Source: Myroides sp. 1354
GTDB lineage: Bacteria; Bacteroidota; Bacteroidia; Flavobacteriales; Flavobacteriaceae
DNA length: 64,000 nt
Reading direction: 5' to 3'
Assembly (NCBI RefSeq): GCF_030324495.1
Contig: NZ_JACAGN010000003.1
Coordinates: 62,001 to 126,000 of the forward strand
The position numbers and the translations under genes are program-made. Under the pieces are notes generated by a model. The model did not search any database, was not told where the DNA came from, and saw nothing but the letters and a program-made list of their open reading frames with translations. This document shows, in pieces, positions 44,287 through 53,045 of this stretch; the first letter of the stretch is position 1; each line of letters opens with the position of its first letter.

Positions 44287-45531
44287 ATGCTATTTCTTTA
44301 TAATCTACTTATTCATATCGCTACTGCAGTCTTGCATCTAATCGCCTTATTCAATAAAAAGATTACCTTATTTATTCAAGGCCGAAAAGCGTCTTTTGCC
44401 ATTTTAAAACAACACATTCAATCTAGTGATCGCGTGTTTTGGATACACGTTGCCTCTTTAGGTGAATACGAACAAGGCTTGCCAATTATGGAAGCGCTCA
44501 AACAACAATTCCCAAATCACAAGATTGTATTGACCTTTTTTTCTCCTTCTGGTTATGAAGTAAAAAAGAATAATACAATTGCCGATGCAACCTTGTATTT
44601 ACCCATGGATACCCTAAGCAATGCCAAAACCTTTTTAAAATTAGTGCATCCTGAAAAAGTATTTTTCGTAAAATATGAATATTGGCCGAATTATCTTCAT
44701 CAATTAAAAAAACAAAAGATTGAAACCTATTTGGTCTCAGGTATCTTCAGACCAAATCAAGTATTTTTTAAATGGTATGGCAGTTTTTACAGAAATGCCC
44801 TACAAGCTTTCTCTTATTTCTTTGTGCAAAATGAAGAATCTCGTCACCTTCTTTCCTCCATTCAACTCGACAATACCGAAGTGGTAGGTGATACGCGTTT
44901 TGACCGAGTTAGTCAGATTTTAGAACGCGACAACACCCTGCCTTTTTTAGAGGCATTAACACAGGGTAAAACCAAGCAAACCCTTGTTGTAGGAAGTTCT
45001 TGGCCACAAGATGAAAAGATTATCGTTGATTATATCAACCAAACGCAAGATGAAGAAATCAAATTTGTCCTGGCTCCTCATAATATTAAACCAGAACAAA
45101 TCCATCAACTTTACCAAGCGATTGATAAACCCAAACAACTTCACTCTGCTTATAGAGAAGGAACGACCGACTTATCACAAACACAAGTCTATATTATAGA
45201 TGCCTACAGTCTGTTGACCAAAGCGTACAGCTATGCAACGATCGCTTATGTAGGCGGTGGTTTTGGAGCGGGTATTCACAATATTCTAGAAGCAGCCACC
45301 TTTGGCGTTCCCATTCTTATTGGTCCAAACTACAAGAAATTTCAAGAAGCAAAAGATTTAATTCAATTGGGTAGTTGTATAGTTATCAACAATGAAGATG
45401 ACTTTATTAACAATTTGAATAAGTTATTAACAAATGATACGCTCCGTTGTGAATTAAATCAGATTAGCTCAAACTTTATCCTAGGAAATAAAGCAGCCAC
45501 AAACAAGATTATAAACCACGTATTCAATTAG
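44287..45531 (+). CDS. waaA: 3-deoxy-D-manno-octulosonic acid transferase
   Basis: A 414-residue GT30 glycosyltransferase adding Kdo to lipid A at the inner membrane. A hydrophobic N-terminal anchor is followed by FWIHVASLGEYEQGLP (acceptor-side motif with the catalytic Glu), VLTFFSPSGYEV, KYEYWPNYL, VVGDTRFDRV and the C-terminal VGGGFGAGIHNILEAATFGVPILIGPNYKKF. Length matches KdtA. It has its own terminator and probably a single-gene transcript. Confidence 0.93.
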   Translation: MLFLYNLLIHIATAVLHLIALFNKKITLFIQGRKASFAILKQHIQSSDRVFWIHVASLGEYEQGLPIMEALKQQFPNHKIVLTFFSPSGYEVKKNNTIADATLYLPMDTLSNAKTFLKLVHPEKVFFVKYEYWPNYLHQLKKQKIETYLVSGIFRPNQVFFKWYGSFYRNALQAFSYFFVQNEESRHLLSSIQLDNTEVVGDTRFDRVSQILERDNTLPFLEALTQGKTKQTLVVGSSWPQDEKIIVDYINQTQDEEIKFVLAPHNIKPEQIHQLYQAIDKPKQLHSAYREGTTDLSQTQVYIIDAYSLLTKAYSYATIAYVGGGFGAGIHNILEAATFGVPILIGPNYKKFQEAKDLIQLGSCIVINNEDDFINNLNKLLTNDTLRCELNQISSNFILGNKAATNKIINHVFN

Positions 45532-46252
45532 TTGGAATTTAAATTAAGTAGATCATCCTCTGAGAAGTTATTCACAATTTGCATTATCCTGTTGTAAACA
45601 AATTGTTGATAACTATAAAAAAGAAGTAAGATATCACCTATAAAACGAAAAAAAGGTAAGTAAACGCTTTTGTTTACTTACCTTTTATAATATGAATTAA
45701 TAATTACACTATAGGTAACTTATAGAAAGTTAGAGGTATATAAAAATTGTATCAATACCGAATGAGCAAGATAAGGCAAAATATTCATTGCCACAATACC
45801 TTTAGGACTATTTGTTAAATTAAACTCTTCCCTTAAGAGTATTTATTTTATTAAACATCTCAATCCCTTAGGAGGTTCCCGCTTCCTTTGTTTATCTTAT
45901 AAAGCTTTATAAAAACTTCTTTTTTTTAACATCCTATCTATTCTCCCACTTTTGTTCTTTCACATTTGCGTTATCTACATTCTTTTATGCTGTTCATCCC
46001 TTTAAAAGGTAGAAAAATCAACGTCGATTTCCTTTGGTCTTTACAATATAAAGGAAAAATAAAAAAATCTAACTTTAGTTACTTTTTCCGCACAACTATC
46101 TCCTAAAAATCGCATAATTCGATATCTTCCTCTTTAACACGGCGTTTATTTTTCTCAAAATACACTTAAAATAAAGGATGGGAAGGGAAACCGTAGTTCC
46201 TATTACCTGAATAGTTGTATCTTGCCTGAAATAAAAAAAAACGAACACTTTT
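45532..46252. other. Long intergenic region with one possible gene remnant
   Basis: 721 bases. It holds the waaA terminator at its start. On the minus strand around 45730-45845 an open frame reads LTNSPKGIVAMNILPYLAHS and ends in a stop, but it has a stop upstream and no ATG or known family, so it may be a fragment or chance. The rest is A+T-rich; no promoter pair for the peptidase gene was found. Confidence 0.4.
45651..45686 (+). terminator. Terminator of waaA
   Basis: Perfect 15-bp stem (45651-45665 with 45672-45686) with a 6-base loop, ending TTTT. It lies about 120 bases past the stop. Confidence 0.75.
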
Positions 46253-48409
46253 ATGAACTTAAGACTTAAAAACGCATTTAAACTGCTCGTTGCACTTCTT
46301 ATTGTTCCTGTTTATGCACAACAAGGAGGTATGTGGATTCCTTCTTTGCTAGAGGGAATGAATGAAAAGGAAATGACGACCTTAGGAATGAAAATGTCCA
46401 TTCAGGATATTTATGATGTAAATAATTCAAGCATGAAAGATGCTGTTCCACACTTTAATGGTGGATGTACATCAGAGGTTATTTCTCCTCAAGGATTACT
46501 ATTGACTAATCACCACTGTGGATATGGTCAAATTCAATCGCATTCTTCTGTAGAGCACGATTATTTAGCAAACGGTTTCTGGGCGAAATCACAAGCGGAA
46601 GAATTGGCAAACGACAATTTAGAAGTTACTTTTATTGTGCGTATTGAAGACGTTACAAGTGCAGTTATGCACGGAGTAAAAGCAAAGGATACTGAAATCC
46701 AAAAACAAGAGAAAATCAATGCTAATATTTCACGTACTGTTGCTACCTTCCCAAAAAAGGATTGGCAAGAGAACAAGATTAAATCTTTTTACGAAGGAAA
46801 TCAGTACATTTTATTTGTTACAGAAACCTTTAAAGATGTCCGTTTAGTTGGAGCACCGCCTTCGTCTATTGGTAAATTTGGATCGGATACGGATAACTGG
46901 GTATGGCCACGTCATACAGGAGATTTCGCTTTGTTCCGCATTTATGCAGATAAGAACAATCGCCCTGCTGCTTATTCCAAAGACAACGTACCTTATACAC
47001 CGAAGCACTTCTTCCCTATTTCACTAGATGGAGTAGCACAAGATGACTTCACTATGGTATTTGGTTACCCAGGTCAAACACAAGAATACTTACCTTCTTA
47101 TGCCATTGAACAAATTATCAATGATTTGAATCCAGCAAAAATCGGAGTACGAGATGTTGCCTTGAAAATCACAGATGAATATATGCGTAATGATCAAGCG
47201 ATTAAAATTCAATATGCTTCTAAATACGCGGGTACTGCAAACTACTGGAAAAAGTGGATTGGAGAAAGTCAAGGATTAAAAAAGAGCAATGCTGTAGCGG
47301 TTAAAAAAGCATACGAACAAGATTTTATTGTCCGTGCGAAGAAAAGCAAAAATGCAAAAGAATATACAGCTATCTTACCTAAATTCGAGAAATTATACCA
47401 AGAGATTGCTCCTTATTCATTAAGTAGAGATTACTTTATGGAGGTCGCCTTGAGAAATGGAGAATTACTAGCTGCTGCTTGGAGACTTACTGCAGTAGAA
47501 AATGCTGTAAACAACGAAGCTCAATTCCAAAGTAGAAAAGCGAACTTATTGCAATCACAAGAGCGCTTTTACAAAAACTACAATAAAAAGGTAGATCAGG
47601 ATGTATTCCAAGCGATTGTATCTTTATACAAAAACAATGCACCTAAAGAATTTTTAGCACCAGCTTTAAAGCAAGCAGATGTTGCAGCATTGACAAAAGA
47701 AATCTACGCACAAAGTAAACTAACCTCATATGAAGGTTTAAAAGAATTATTAAGCGGGGATGCAAAACAAGTTAAGGAAGCCTTATTAGCAGACAAAGGA
47801 TATGCATTCGCAAAAAGCTTAATCGAAAATTATCAAGCGAACATTTTGCCGAAATACGAAGCGCTAGACTTAGAGATTAAAGCTTTACAGCGCACCTACA
47901 TGAAAGCGCAATTAGAGCTTTATCCTGATGCAAGAATTTTCCCTGATGCGAATAGTACCTTACGCGTTACCTATGGTAAAGTAGATGGTTATGCACCAAA
48001 AGACGCAATCTATTATGAGCCTGTTACTCATTTGGAGGGAATCATGGAAAAATACATACCAGAAGATTATGAGTTTGATGTACCAGCTAAATTAATTGAA
48101 CTATATAATGCGAAGGATTATGGTGCATATGCAGAAGATGGTAAATTGCCTGTAAACTTTATTGCAACAAACCATACAACTGGAGGAAACTCTGGAAGTC
48201 CAGCTATTGACGCACATGGAAATTTAATTGGATTAAACTTTGACCGCGTTTGGGAAGGAACCATGAGTGATATCTATTATGATCCTGCTATCTGTAGAAA
48301 CATTATGGTTGATGCACGCTATATTTTATTTATTATTGACAAATTTGCAGATGCAAAACACCTAATAAATGAGATGAAATTGGTAAATCCGAAAAAAGAC
48401 CAAAAATAA
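46253..48409 (+). CDS. S46 family dipeptidyl-peptidase, DPP11-like
   Basis: A 718-residue periplasmic serine peptidase that removes dipeptides from peptide N-termini, feeding amino acids to the cell. It has a signal peptide (about residues 1-22) and the S46 opening GGMWIPSLLEGMNEKEMTTLGMKMS. The catalytic histidine lies in TNHHCGYG (H87/H88). The serine is S647 in TTGGNSGSPA. Residue R665 in NFDRVWEG sits where DPP11 carries Arg and DPP7 carries Gly, which predicts Asp/Glu specificity at P1. That assignment rests on remembered family rules. Confidence 0.9.
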   Translation: MNLRLKNAFKLLVALLIVPVYAQQGGMWIPSLLEGMNEKEMTTLGMKMSIQDIYDVNNSSMKDAVPHFNGGCTSEVISPQGLLLTNHHCGYGQIQSHSSVEHDYLANGFWAKSQAEELANDNLEVTFIVRIEDVTSAVMHGVKAKDTEIQKQEKINANISRTVATFPKKDWQENKIKSFYEGNQYILFVTETFKDVRLVGAPPSSIGKFGSDTDNWVWPRHTGDFALFRIYADKNNRPAAYSKDNVPYTPKHFFPISLDGVAQDDFTMVFGYPGQTQEYLPSYAIEQIINDLNPAKIGVRDVALKITDEYMRNDQAIKIQYASKYAGTANYWKKWIGESQGLKKSNAVAVKKAYEQDFIVRAKKSKNAKEYTAILPKFEKLYQEIAPYSLSRDYFMEVALRNGELLAAAWRLTAVENAVNNEAQFQSRKANLLQSQERFYKNYNKKVDQDVFQAIVSLYKNNAPKEFLAPALKQADVAALTKEIYAQSKLTSYEGLKELLSGDAKQVKEALLADKGYAFAKSLIENYQANILPKYEALDLEIKALQRTYMKAQLELYPDARIFPDANSTLRVTYGKVDGYAPKDAIYYEPVTHLEGIMEKYIPEDYEFDVPAKLIELYNAKDYGAYAEDGKLPVNFIATNHTTGGNSGSPAIDAHGNLIGLNFDRVWEGTMSDIYYDPAICRNIMVDARYILFIIDKFADAKHLINEMKLVNPKKDQK

Positions 48410-48492
48410 AACACTGATAATCAGTTAATTAAAAATTATTTTTTTTATATAAAAATAATTTACAAAAACAAATTATTGAATGAAATATTTTC

Positions 48493-48500
48493 TATATTTG
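48493..48500 (+). promoter_or_regulatory. -7 element for the small lipoprotein gene
   Basis: TATATTTG, 37 bases before the ATG. A TTG lies only 14 bases upstream, shorter than usual. Confidence 0.45.
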
Positions 48501-48537
48501 TATCGAATTAATAATTAACTTTTATAACTTTAGTAAA

Positions 48538-48765
48538 ATGAAAAAAATCGCATTAAGCATTGCTTTAGTAGCTATGATGGGAGTATCTTTTGTTTCTTGT
48601 AAAGACACTGCAAAAGAACCAGCTCAAGAAGAAGTAACAACTACAGAAGAAGTAGCAGCTCCAGTTGAGGAAGTTGTAACTGAAGAAGTTGTAACTGAAG
48701 AGGCTCCTGCTACAGAAGAAGCTCCTGCTACAGAAGCTCCAGCTACAGAAGAAGTTGCTAAATAA
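48538..48765 (+). CDS. Small acidic repeat lipoprotein
   Basis: A 75-residue protein with a lipobox FVSC (C21) and a mature part made almost only of E, A, T, V and P. It has degenerate repeats: VEEVV-TEEVV-TEE, then three APATE units. It is probably an extended, disordered surface or periplasmic tether. No family; low complexity makes homology searching unreliable. It has a candidate -7 element and its own terminator, so it is expressed separately from the S46 peptidase. Confidence 0.75.
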   Translation: MKKIALSIALVAMMGVSFVSCKDTAKEPAQEEVTTTEEVAAPVEEVVTEEVVTEEAPATEEAPATEAPATEEVAK

Positions 48766-48780
48766 TTTTAGCTAGCAATA

Positions 48781-48817
48781 AAAAAAAAGCTCTCACAAGG
48801 TGAGGGCTTTTCTTTTT
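48781..48817. terminator. Terminator between the small lipoprotein and GH3 genes
   Basis: AAAAGCTCTCAC/GTGAGGGCTTTT (one wobble) with A and T flanks; flanking genes converge. Confidence 0.85.
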
Positions 48818-48834
48818 TATATCCGTTTCGATTC

Positions 48835-50346
48835 TCAATTCAGAGCAATCAGTTCTTCCATTAATTTTCTTTCATTTGATAAACGAGGTACTTTGTGTTG
48901 CCCTCCTAATTTATCACTTCCTTTCAACCAATCATAAAATAATCCTTTACGCGCTTGATGCAAGACCAATGGATTTAAGGTCATATTATTGTATCGCTTC
49001 GCCTCATAATCTGAATTCACTTCTTGTATACATTGATCCAATACCTCGGCAAATTTGTTCAAATCTTCAGGTGCTTTGGTAAATTCAATCATCCATTCAT
49101 GTGCGCCTTTTTCTTTTCCAACCATAAAAATAGGAGCTACGGTATATTCAGCGATTTCTACTTGAAATAAAGAACAAGCTTTCGCTAGAGCGCGATCTGT
49201 ATTTTCAACCATCAATTCTTCACCGAAAACATTAATATGATGTTTGGTTCTTCCTGTAATCTTAATTCGATACGGCAATAAACTAGTAAATCGAACCGTA
49301 TCTCCAATCAGATAACGAACCAATCCCGCATTCGTAGTAATCAACATAGCATAATTTTTACCTAATTCGACATCGCGTAAAGAAATTATGCGTTGTGCAC
49401 TCGTTCCAAAAGTATCCATCGGAATAAACTCATAAAAAATACCATAATCAAGCATCAACAACAGTTCATTGCATCCATTCTGATCTTGAATAGCAAAAAA
49501 TCCTTCTGAAGCATTGTAAATTTCGTAGTATTTAAAATCACTACTTGGCAACAATTTTTGGTATTGATCTCTGTACGGTTCAAAACTCACTCCACCGTGA
49601 AAATAAACTTCCGCATTAGGCCATAGTTCCAATAAACTTCCCTTTCCTGTTTCTTGCATAATCTTATTGAAGAGAACCAACATCCACGAAGGCACGCCCA
49701 TAAAACTAGTAACATTTTCATTTTGTACTTCCTTGATAATCGCATTCATTTTGGTTTCCCATTCTGCCATTAAAGAAGTTTTATTGGAAGGTGTACTGCT
49801 AAACTCTGCCCAAAAAGGCATATTATCAATTAAGATGGCTGATAAATCACCAAAAATCGTATTGTTGTCTTCATATAATTGCTTACTTCCACCTAAACGC
49901 AATCCTTTTCCAGTAAAAAGCTGTGAATTTTCATTGTTGTTAAGATACAAGCAAAGCAAATCTTTAGCTGCTTTGTAATGACAATTTTCTAATGCTTCGT
50001 TACTAACGGGAATGAATTTACTCTTTGCATTGGTAGTACCGCTTGATTTAGCAAACCAACGAATGGGTTCTGACCAAAAGATATTATTTTCTCCTCTTCT
50101 CGTTCGTTCTATAAAAGGTTCAAATTCCTCATATGTATAAATAGGCACACGTTCTGCAAACGTCTCATAACTTTTAATACTAGCATAATCATATTGCTTG
50201 CCCAGTAAAGTTTTTTCATTTGTCTTGATAAGACTTAGAAAAACATCATTTTGAACCTCATTTGGGTATTTTCTAAATAAATCTATTTGATGAATTCTCT
50301 TCTTCAGAATCCATGAAGCAATAGAATTAACAATTGTCAGCGCCAT
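48835..50346 (-). CDS. GH3 auxin-responsive promoter family protein (acyl-adenylate-forming)
   Basis: A 503-residue member of the GH3 branch of the ANL superfamily. Plant GH3 proteins conjugate amino acids to hormones; the bacterial role is unknown. WFAKSSGTTNAKSKFIPVS (ATP P-loop, about residues 89-107), YNASEGFFAIQD and YLIGDTVRFTSLLPYRIKITGRTKHHINVFGEE are all present, so the active site looks intact. Length fits bacterial GH3 homologues. A divergent DUF2797 gene starts 108 bases away, and both are frequent neighbours in flavobacteria (recollection). Confidence 0.88.
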   Translation of the reverse strand: MALTIVNSIASWILKKRIHQIDLFRKYPNEVQNDVFLSLIKTNEKTLLGKQYDYASIKSYETFAERVPIYTYEEFEPFIERTRRGENNIFWSEPIRWFAKSSGTTNAKSKFIPVSNEALENCHYKAAKDLLCLYLNNNENSQLFTGKGLRLGGSKQLYEDNNTIFGDLSAILIDNMPFWAEFSSTPSNKTSLMAEWETKMNAIIKEVQNENVTSFMGVPSWMLVLFNKIMQETGKGSLLELWPNAEVYFHGGVSFEPYRDQYQKLLPSSDFKYYEIYNASEGFFAIQDQNGCNELLLMLDYGIFYEFIPMDTFGTSAQRIISLRDVELGKNYAMLITTNAGLVRYLIGDTVRFTSLLPYRIKITGRTKHHINVFGEELMVENTDRALAKACSLFQVEIAEYTVAPIFMVGKEKGAHEWMIEFTKAPEDLNKFAEVLDQCIQEVNSDYEAKRYNNMTLNPLVLHQARKGLFYDWLKGSDKLGGQHKVPRLSNERKLMEELIALN

Positions 50347-50454
50347 ATATACATTATTAATAAAGTAAACTCCTTTTTCTTGTCAAAAGAGAATCTAAAC
50401 AATAAAATTTGTTTTTGTACTTTTACTCCTTACCCAAAAATAACAATTTTATTT

Positions 50455-51252
50455 ATGCTATACGAAGGAGTTTTAAACAAAATGCAAACGGAATGGAGTA
50501 GTCCAATTGAATACTATTTGGTTTTTCAAAATAACTTCATCAATTTGAATCAAGTCTTAGATCGCCAACTAAAAATTTCCTTTATTGATTACCAATGTTT
50601 GAATTGTGGAGCACACAAAAAGATCTTCCGTCAAGGATTTTGTTACGACTGTTTTTATGCGAGTCCAGCCGTTGGGGATTGGATTATGCGTCCAGAATTG
50701 AGCACTGCTCATTTGGGGATTGCCGATCGAGATTTGGACTATGAAAGCAAGGTTCAATTACAACCCCACATCGTCTATTTGGCTTCAGCCAGTGATGTTA
50801 AAGTAGGTGTTACGCGAAAAACACAAATTCCTACGCGTTGGATTGACCAAGGAGCTTCTAGTGCAATTCCCATTGTTGAAGTACCCAATCGCTATTTAGC
50901 GGGAATTACAGAAGTAGCATTAAAAGACCTATTTACGGATAAAACCAATTGGCGTAAAATGTTACAAAATGATATCATTGACACTGATTTATTAGCGATT
51001 AGAAATTCATTGGAGGATAAACTTCCTGAAGAAGTACAGCCCTTCTTTTCTTCTACCACAGCAGATTTATATCAATTAAACTACCCTGTATTGGAATTTC
51101 CTACTAAAATAAAAAGTTTAAACTTAGATAAAACCCCTTCCTACCAAGGTGTTTTAAAAGGAATCAAAGGTCAATACCTCTTGTTTGAAGACGGAACGGT
51201 TTTCAACATTAGAACCTATGAAGGTTATGTCGTTCAACTTGACATTGAATAA
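50455..51252 (+). CDS. DUF2797 protein
   Basis: 265 residues from ATG 50455, chosen over the upstream start at 50380 because MLYEGVLNKMQTEW matches the family opening. CLNCG...FCYDC is a likely zinc site (about residues 48-68), followed by SPAVGDWIMRPELSTAHLGI and HIVYLASASDVKVGVTRKTQIPTRWIDQGA, a GIY-YIG-like core. Function unknown. It lies opposite GH3. Confidence 0.82.
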   Translation: MLYEGVLNKMQTEWSSPIEYYLVFQNNFINLNQVLDRQLKISFIDYQCLNCGAHKKIFRQGFCYDCFYASPAVGDWIMRPELSTAHLGIADRDLDYESKVQLQPHIVYLASASDVKVGVTRKTQIPTRWIDQGASSAIPIVEVPNRYLAGITEVALKDLFTDKTNWRKMLQNDIIDTDLLAIRNSLEDKLPEEVQPFFSSTTADLYQLNYPVLEFPTKIKSLNLDKTPSYQGVLKGIKGQYLLFEDGTVFNIRTYEGYVVQLDIE

Positions 51253-51269
51253 AAAAAGGAAGCAAATAG

Positions 51270-51309
51270 AAATGCCCTAAAAAGTTAGACTCTTTTTGGG
51301 GCATTTTTT
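51270..51309. terminator. Bidirectional terminator between DUF2797 and AbiEii genes
   Basis: AAATGCCCTAAAAAG/CTTTTTGGGGCATTT (one wobble) followed by T-run; genes converge. Confidence 0.85.
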
Positions 51310-51314
51310 ATCTT

Positions 51315-52310
51315 TCATTTCCTATTCAATTTATTTTCAATATCCTTTATTCTTCTCAACAATTCAACCCAAGGTAAACTTTCTCCAATAATCATATACT
51401 CTTGCATCGTAGCATAATCAGCCTTCCAACGCTTCGTTACTTCTTCTGGTGGTAAAATACTAAGTTTACCCTTTTTATGATTACTGTAATTTAATCCTCT
51501 AATTGGCGTCATTAATTGGCGATGTTCTACTAATTGATCCAATAACATATCATCTGCAATAGCGAGTAGACCATAGGGAGATCTCATCAAAAGCTCTACA
51601 TCATAGAGATGCCTTGAGAGTCTCTCTGTTCGAATGTTTTCAATAGGTTTTGAGAATTCTTCATGCAATAACAACACTTTCTCTAGAAAAGTTCGAGTAG
51701 GAAGAACAGTCCGAACCTTAAATGAAGTCATCGAAAAAAAAGCAGAACGATAATGCTCGTCCAAAAAGGAGATTATTTTTTTCACCTCAACAGGTTCTAT
51801 TAATGACCTTGCCCCTATTTCCAACAGTACTCGTTTTTGAATATAATATGTGGTATCTGGAAGTATAGATGAATAAAAAATCGCTAATGTATTCGGATCA
51901 CTTGTATCATCTACATGCAGATTATATTCAATTCTATAGCGATTAGAAGAGATTCCCAACGCTTCCAATTGCATGATTAACTCTTTTCTAAACTCGTTAA
52001 TAATAAAGTTTCCTGAAGCTTTTCTAACTTGTTTTATTTTGGTTTTTGAAGAAACTAAATCAAAACCTAATACCTTTCTATCTAATATTAAATCAACATC
52101 CTCTGAAAAACGATCAATTAAATGATAGACTTTACTCAATGAAGTCCCTCCTTTAAAAAAAACAAAATCTGCATATTTCGATTGAAAAATAGCTCTTAAC
52201 ACAATACATACCCACCAATCTTTTTCAACCGCAAAAAGAGGTATTCCTAAAGAAAGGCTCGTTTGTTCTATGACTATTTTTTTTTGTTCTTTTTCCAGGT
52301 CATTCCACAT
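51315..52310 (-). CDS. AbiEii-type nucleotidyltransferase toxin
   Basis: A 331-residue protein of the DUF1814/AbiEii family. Nucleotidyltransferase motifs are FFKGGTSLSKVY (GGTS at 54-57) and FSEDVDLIL (SEDVD at 69-73), with KDWW (30-33) upstream. AbiEii toxins act as nucleotidyltransferases, adding nucleotides to tRNA in characterised relatives, and cause abortive infection. It starts 11 bases before the antitoxin stop (overlapping frames), so the pair is translationally coupled. Substrate and phage specificity are unknown. Confidence 0.85.
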   Translation of the reverse strand: MWNDLEKEQKKIVIEQTSLSLGIPLFAVEKDWWVCIVLRAIFQSKYADFVFFKGGTSLSKVYHLIDRFSEDVDLILDRKVLGFDLVSSKTKIKQVRKASGNFIINEFRKELIMQLEALGISSNRYRIEYNLHVDDTSDPNTLAIFYSSILPDTTYYIQKRVLLEIGARSLIEPVEVKKIISFLDEHYRSAFFSMTSFKVRTVLPTRTFLEKVLLLHEEFSKPIENIRTERLSRHLYDVELLMRSPYGLLAIADDMLLDQLVEHRQLMTPIRGLNYSNHKKGKLSILPPEEVTKRWKADYATMQEYMIIGESLPWVELLRRIKDIENKLNRK

Positions 52311-52917
52311 ACACCGTTGACGAGTAAAGTTGATTAATTATTTCTTGAATCCATCTTGGGGCGTGTTTCAACTGAGTCTTTCGTGCATTTTGATCTACTT
52401 GCTTTACAGCAGGCAACAACAGATTGAGAAAAGAAGGGGTAATTTCTTTTTTTTCCTTTGCTCTCAATGCTTGTACAAGGAGAAATAATAACTTATTCTT
52501 AATCAAAAATGTTTTAGGTACTGTGCGTTTAAAATAAATAGTTCTGGTGCCTATGGCTATTTTTCTAGGTGACCCATCTGTTAAATAAACCGCTTTCAAA
52601 GGGATTTGAGTAGTTAATCCTAACAAATATTGCGCCATAACTCCCGTAGGTGCAATTTTAATTTTATCTCGTTTAGCTATTTTTTGAGCAATATCTTCTA
52701 TACTAGGATATAGCTTTCCCAACAAATGATCTTCTATAGGTTTGACGTATATACCTTGTGCAATTCGTTCTATACTTTGCTTCTTTTCAAGTCGGAAAAG
52801 CACTTGTCGGATATTATCAGCTGTGCCATAAGCGGTAAAATCATCCGCAAAAAAAACCTGTCCTTTATAGGATTGTACGATTTTGTTTTCGATTTGATTT
52901 TGAACTGATTTCACCAT
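52300..52917 (-). CDS. AbiEi-type antitoxin (DUF6088-like)
   Basis: A 205-residue protein with an N-terminal winged-helix pattern (QVFFADDFTAYGTADNIRQVLFRLEKKQSIERIAQGIYVKP, about residues 20-60) and a C-terminal domain. AbiEi antitoxins repress their own operon by binding inverted repeats and neutralise AbiEii without stable complex formation (type IV). The perfect inverted repeat directly at its start codon fits such autoregulation. It overlaps abiEii by 11 bases. Assignment rests on the pattern and the partner. Confidence 0.8.
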   Translation of the reverse strand: MVKSVQNQIENKIVQSYKGQVFFADDFTAYGTADNIRQVLFRLEKKQSIERIAQGIYVKPIEDHLLGKLYPSIEDIAQKIAKRDKIKIAPTGVMAQYLLGLTTQIPLKAVYLTDGSPRKIAIGTRTIYFKRTVPKTFLIKNKLLFLLVQALRAKEKKEITPSFLNLLLPAVKQVDQNARKTQLKHAPRWIQEIINQLYSSTVYVE

Positions 52918-52978
52918 TTTTAAAAGCTTATTTTGTCACAAAAATAATTCTTTTTTGTGACAAAATAAGCTTTTAAAA
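52918..52978. promoter_or_regulatory. Perfect 27-bp inverted repeat: putative AbiEi operator
   Basis: Arms 52918-52944 and 52952-52978 match perfectly, loop 7 bases. It abuts the antitoxin ATG (52915-52917). A -7-like TATTTTTG on the minus strand (52946-52939) places the transcript start inside the left arm, so the full hairpin would not be in the mRNA. Confidence 0.75.
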
Positions 52979-53004
52979 GATTAAAAATCAAAAGTATACT
53001 TCAT

Positions 53005-53044
53005 AAAAAAAGGAGTGAATCATTTTACTGCTTCACTCCTTTTC
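53005..53044 (-). terminator. Terminator of the AsmA gene
   Basis: AAAGGAGTGAA/TTCACTCCTTT with a 12-base loop; T-run on the minus strand. Confidence 0.8.
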
Positions 53045-53045
53045 C

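Noticed and set aside
45988..46110. Short plus-strand ORF (MLFIPLKGRKINVDF)
   Set aside because: No promoter, no family and A+T-driven composition; likely chance.
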